From the NCBI GenBank assembly GCA_016840245.1, contig JAEOST010000614.1:1-8924 (forward strand): a DNA stretch of 8,924 nt, written 5' to 3'. The notes beneath the pieces were generated by a model. It searched no databases, had not been told where the DNA came from, and saw only the letters and a program-made list of their open reading frames with translations. This DNA comes from Candidatus Thorarchaeota archaeon (GTDB lineage: Archaea > Asgardarchaeota > Thorarchaeia > Thorarchaeales > Thorarchaeaceae). Shown here in pieces: positions 6,780 through 8,924 of this stretch (the first letter of the stretch is position 1; the number at the start of each line of letters is the position of its first letter). Made by a program: the position numbers and the translations under genes.

Positions 6780-7256
6780 TTATTCAAGACGTACATTCCA
6801 GACGCATCGATCAGCACCTGTTGCCTTACTCGCCTCTTGAAACACCTTGCTTTGCACGCCTTTATACTCTAGTAAGGCCTCAAGAATACCACTGAACACT
6901 TCACAATATCCGAATCCTCTCATTCCTTCCAGACTGACTTCTTGACAAAAAATACAATCCTTATCAGCAACTTTGACAGACCCACGAGCTGATTCCATAT
7001 CAACTTCAGTTGGTCGTTTGTTGAATAGAGTTCTGAAAGTAGTATCAATTAATTTTCCTACATCCTCTCTCGTTTGGATTGTTTCTTTGGTCTTATCTGC
7101 GATGTCAGTACTCAAGAACAACTGTTGACCCATCTCTCGACCCAGATCTCTGAGTCGTTGGTTTGCTTCTTCAATATTGTCAGTTGATTCAAGTATTTTT
7201 TCTACATTCTGTGCGTATATAGTGAGAAAAAGTGGATTTTCTATTTTTGGTGACAT
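6780..7256 (-). CDS. Bet3/TRAPP-like (V4R-fold) domain protein
   Basis: A 158-residue soluble protein. Residues 36-48 (RDLGREMGQQLFL) resemble the MG-x2-LG-x2-L helix near the N terminus of Bet3-type TRAPP subunits. Residues 117-134 (YCEVFSGILEALLEYKGV) resemble the family's central helix (YC-x4-G-x-L-x-AL-x-V), and the C terminus, ATGADRCVWNVRLE, gives the final Cys-containing strand. Other cysteines are C101, C104 and C118. Bet3-fold subunits form the core of TRAPP, the Rab1/Ypt1 exchange factor; archaeal relatives in Asgard genomes are known but their partners are not. This gene starts 27 bases after the roadblock-winged-helix gene, with AGGAG 10 bases before the ATG, so the two are very likely cotranscribed. 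An alternative reading is a generic V4R ligand sensor. I am sure of the fold family, less so of a TRAPP role. Confidence 0.72.
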   Translation of the reverse strand: MSPKIENPLFLTIYAQNVEKILESTDNIEEANQRLRDLGREMGQQLFLSTDIADKTKETIQTREDVGKLIDTTFRTLFNKRPTEVDMESARGSVKVADKDCIFCQEVSLEGMRGFGYCEVFSGILEALLEYKGVQSKVFQEASKATGADRCVWNVRLE

Positions 7257-7283
7257 TGCAGATAAACTCCTAGAAATTGGTTT

Positions 7284-8264
7284 CTAAATCGATTTACCTA
7301 TCATCTTCATGCCTTGCTTACGATATTTGGCTAGAATCTGAATCACTTTTGGTGCAGGGATATCGAGAGCTGTTGCTATCTCATCTGAGGTCTTTTTACC
7401 ATCACACAACTCTATAACGGAGATGTCGGACCCTTTAATCTTGGAAATATCGCCCTCAAACTTGGGACATTTTACAAATCGTCCCATCTTTGCCTCATCT
7501 ACAACAACGCCCTTTTCTGCTGCAGGGACATCAACTATACTCTTTGCAGCGGCCCATTTGAGAAGCTCAATCACGCGATCAGTTGATTGGAACATGGAGT
7601 CTGCAATTTGCTCTACGGATAGTGCACCATTAACGAGCATCAGAACATCAAAACCGAAATTACGGTAAGATGTCTTCATTTCCTGATATAGATTAGAATC
7701 AAGCGATAACGAATTGGAATACTCTGATCCACGCTTGGGTATTGTAGAGGGCAAAATCGTAAAATCATCAGGGGATTTTTCTACAGCAACAGGCGGTGTC
7801 ACCACTGGTGCTGGTTCAGCTGCAGCGGTAGGAGCAGATGTTACAGCTGACTCGGTAACAGTAGATGCAGCTTTGATTGCTATGCTCTCCAATACTTGGA
7901 GATTAGATTCAGCTGAGTCTTCAAACTCCTCTGGGGGTGGTGGTATCTGTATCCCCTCTAGCAATCTCAATACATTCTTGGTCTTCGCAATAGCTAGACC
8001 GAGCTGTAATTCAGGAACATACAGCACGGTTAGGATCCAATATTCATCAACTGGGGATAATACAACAAGCCCTTTCTCTGTATCAATCGTCATTAGTCGC
8101 AGGTCAGATTTGTAGAGGCCTATGCTGTCCCTAATACGTGGGAAAAGGGCATCTGGAAACGCAAAGCTAACAAATGGTCTTCCGTTTTTCGTCATTAATG
8201 AATAACCAATTACTTGGTCGTCGAATCTTAGTTTTGACAAAGCTCTTTCAAGATCGCTTGACAC
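7284..8264 (-). CDS. Roadblock/LC7-domain protein fused to two winged-helix-like repeats
   Basis: From the chosen GTG this is 326 residues in three parts. Residues 3-105 follow the roadblock order of helix, beta hairpin (VIGYSLMTKNGRPFVSFAF), helix, three strands and a final helix. Residues 106-200 form a linker rich in Pro, Ala, Val and Glu. Two similar helical repeats follow at about 203-246 and 279-324, sharing a pattern of hydrophobic residue, N/DG, small residue, D/EIA and a C-terminal helix ending in Lys/Gln-x-G or similar, as in winged-helix or DUF4388-like modules. Roadblock domains in archaea and bacteria bind small Ras-like GTPases or form dimeric scaffolds. The Bet3-like gene follows 27 bases downstream. 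Whether the repeats bind DNA or protein is not clear. The open frame continues 64 codons upstream, but that stretch has no family features and no ribosome site; GAGGTG stands 7 bases before the GTG. Confidence 0.82.
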   Translation of the reverse strand: MSSDLERALSKLRFDDQVIGYSLMTKNGRPFVSFAFPDALFPRIRDSIGLYKSDLRLMTIDTEKGLVVLSPVDEYWILTVLYVPELQLGLAIAKTKNVLRLLEGIQIPPPPEEFEDSAESNLQVLESIAIKAASTVTESAVTSAPTAAAEPAPVVTPPVAVEKSPDDFTILPSTIPKRGSEYSNSLSLDSNLYQEMKTSYRNFGFDVLMLVNGALSVEQIADSMFQSTDRVIELLKWAAAKSIVDVPAAEKGVVVDEAKMGRFVKCPKFEGDISKIKGSDISVIELCDGKKTSDEIATALDIPAPKVIQILAKYRKQGMKMIGKSI

Positions 8265-8456
8265 GGTTCTACACCTCGTTGCCTCTAAAACAACGTCTGA
8301 CTTGCATGGACAAGTAAAGAGTTGATAATTGTCTGAAAAGCGTTGTGGTGTCGTATATGCACAGAAACTTATCCACTGAAGCCTTTGTGACGCGGTGGAA
8401 ACCGTTAAGAAGAAAATGAATCCTTCACGGTAAACCAGATACTGAAGGGATACCAC
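8265..8456. other. divergent intergenic region with weak regulatory signals
   Basis: This 192-base stretch lies between the roadblock gene (minus strand) and the membrane protein (plus strand), so it should hold both promoters. GTATAT at 8353-8358 is a possible TATA element for either strand. CTTATC near 8368-8373 is another, for the plus strand, with a leader of about 55 bases. A hyphenated dyad with arms ACTTG and CAAGT (8300-8315, 6-base spacer) is a weak operator candidate. None of these is strong. Confidence 0.3.
8272..8277 (-). promoter_or_regulatory. Shine-Dalgarno site that sets the roadblock gene start
   Basis: GAGGTG on the minus strand lies 7 bases before the GTG at 8264. It matches the archaeal 16S 3' end better than anything near the ATG at 8456. 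The roadblock fold begins immediately after that GTG, so the upstream 64 codons are taken as noncoding. Confidence 0.7.
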
Positions 8457-8924
8457 ATGAAGAACATGGCTGGAGGATTCATAGCATCTGTTATTGGCTC
8501 AATAATGATTGTGAGTCTAGCAGGGATGACTCAGGTATATCCAGCACCATTTGATGTTATGTGGATAGTTCTTACTGGAGCTACTGGACTTCATCCTATC
8601 ACATTATTTGCCAATTCGGGCTTGATGATTCCATACATCACAACATGGATCGTCATGGGTTGTGTGGAGGGATTATTTTCGAATTCCAAATGGAATGCTG
8701 TCAGAACAGCAATATGGGTAGCAGTCATCATCACATTACTTTCTGTGGCCTCAGCACTCATTATAGACCCCTCTCTTTGGAATTTAGAACAGACTCAAAG
8801 AAACTGGAGTCTAGTGTTGCATCTTGTCGGGTCACTACTTATCTCAATGGCATCTCTTGTCGGAGCAATACCGGTAGTGTCAATACTTGTTTATTTTAGG
8901 AGAGAAAGAGAGATACCTCCACCA
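8457..8924 (+). CDS. Multi-pass membrane protein, N-terminal part (runs off the window)
   Basis: The frame is open for 156 codons to the window edge, from ATG at 8457 with AAGGGA 6 bases upstream. It begins MKNMAGGFIASVIGSIMIVS and has about four or five hydrophobic segments (5-23, 33-52, 57-75, 84-104 and 118-146). The last one is followed by a basic stretch, RRERE, and a Pro run, which suggests the frame enters a cytoplasmic tail. I recognise no family motif. It is transcribed away from the roadblock gene, so a shared function is not implied by operon structure. A transporter or permease is possible but unsupported. An overlapping forward frame from 8561 is only a shadow of this one. Confidence 0.72.
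   Translation, partial: MKNMAGGFIASVIGSIMIVSLAGMTQVYPAPFDVMWIVLTGATGLHPITLFANSGLMIPYITTWIVMGCVEGLFSNSKWNAVRTAIWVAVIITLLSVASALIIDPSLWNLEQTQRNWSLVLHLVGSLLISMASLVGAIPVVSILVYFRREREIPPP

Noticed and set aside
7714..8115. Plus-strand frame of 133 codons rich in Ser, Gly, Ala and Thr
   Set aside because: It is antisense to the Pro/Ala-rich linker and roadblock domain, which explains its composition.
8277..8295. Short inverted arms CGTTG and CAACG near the roadblock start
   Set aside because: The 5-base arms with a 9-base spacer are expected by chance in sequence of this length.
8561..8899. Plus-strand frame of 112 codons
   Set aside because: It overlaps the membrane protein frame from 8457 in another phase, has unusual His- and Cys-rich content and no ribosome site.
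1..8924. tRNA genes, rRNA, CRISPR repeats, insertion sequences, prophage or plasmid signatures
   Set aside because: No cloverleaf, spaced direct repeats, transposase-like frames or integrase-like frames were seen; a tRNA scan would settle the first point.

Overview
The window reads as archaeal chromosome, most likely from an Asgard archaeon (Thorarchaeota-like is my best guess). The signs are a class I lysyl-tRNA synthetase, a CDP-alcohol phosphatidyltransferase of the archaeal ether-lipid type, a roadblock-domain protein beside a Bet3/TRAPP-like protein and a V4R protein, a membrane-anchored double winged-helix regulator, and TATA-like AT-rich promoter elements together with Shine-Dalgarno sites. 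Base composition is moderate by eye. I see no insertion sequence, integrase, CRISPR array, tRNA or rRNA.

Layout. Almost everything is on the minus strand, so transcription order runs from high to low coordinates. A roadblock-winged-helix protein (8264 to 7284) and a Bet3-like protein (7256 to 6780), 27 bases apart, look like one operon. A V4R protein (6686 to 6144) follows after a 93-base gap holding a TATA-like element. Next is a membrane-bound double winged-helix regulator (6067 to 5306), preceded by an imperfect palindrome. Then come a MacB/LolD-type ABC ATPase (5197 to 4445) and its FtsX-type permease (4452 to 2581), which overlap by 8 bases. Last are class I LysRS (2529 to 862) and a CDP-alcohol phosphatidyltransferase (796 to 95). 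Two incomplete genes lie at the edges on the plus strand: a short C-terminal tail at 3-62, and the first 156 codons of a multi-pass membrane protein from 8457, divergent from the roadblock gene.

How the genes may work together. The regulator, ATPase and permease form a plausible sensor-plus-exporter unit: the regulator has its DNA-binding domains on the cytoplasmic side and a small predicted external loop, and candidate operators lie upstream of both the regulator and the ATPase. The roadblock, Bet3-like and V4R genes combine the two folds (longin/roadblock and Bet3) that build the eukaryotic TRAPP complex, so they are a candidate small-GTPase regulatory or membrane-trafficking module. The LysRS is full length and keeps most core motifs, but its HIGH-type signature is altered at the key positions, which makes it the most concrete oddity here.
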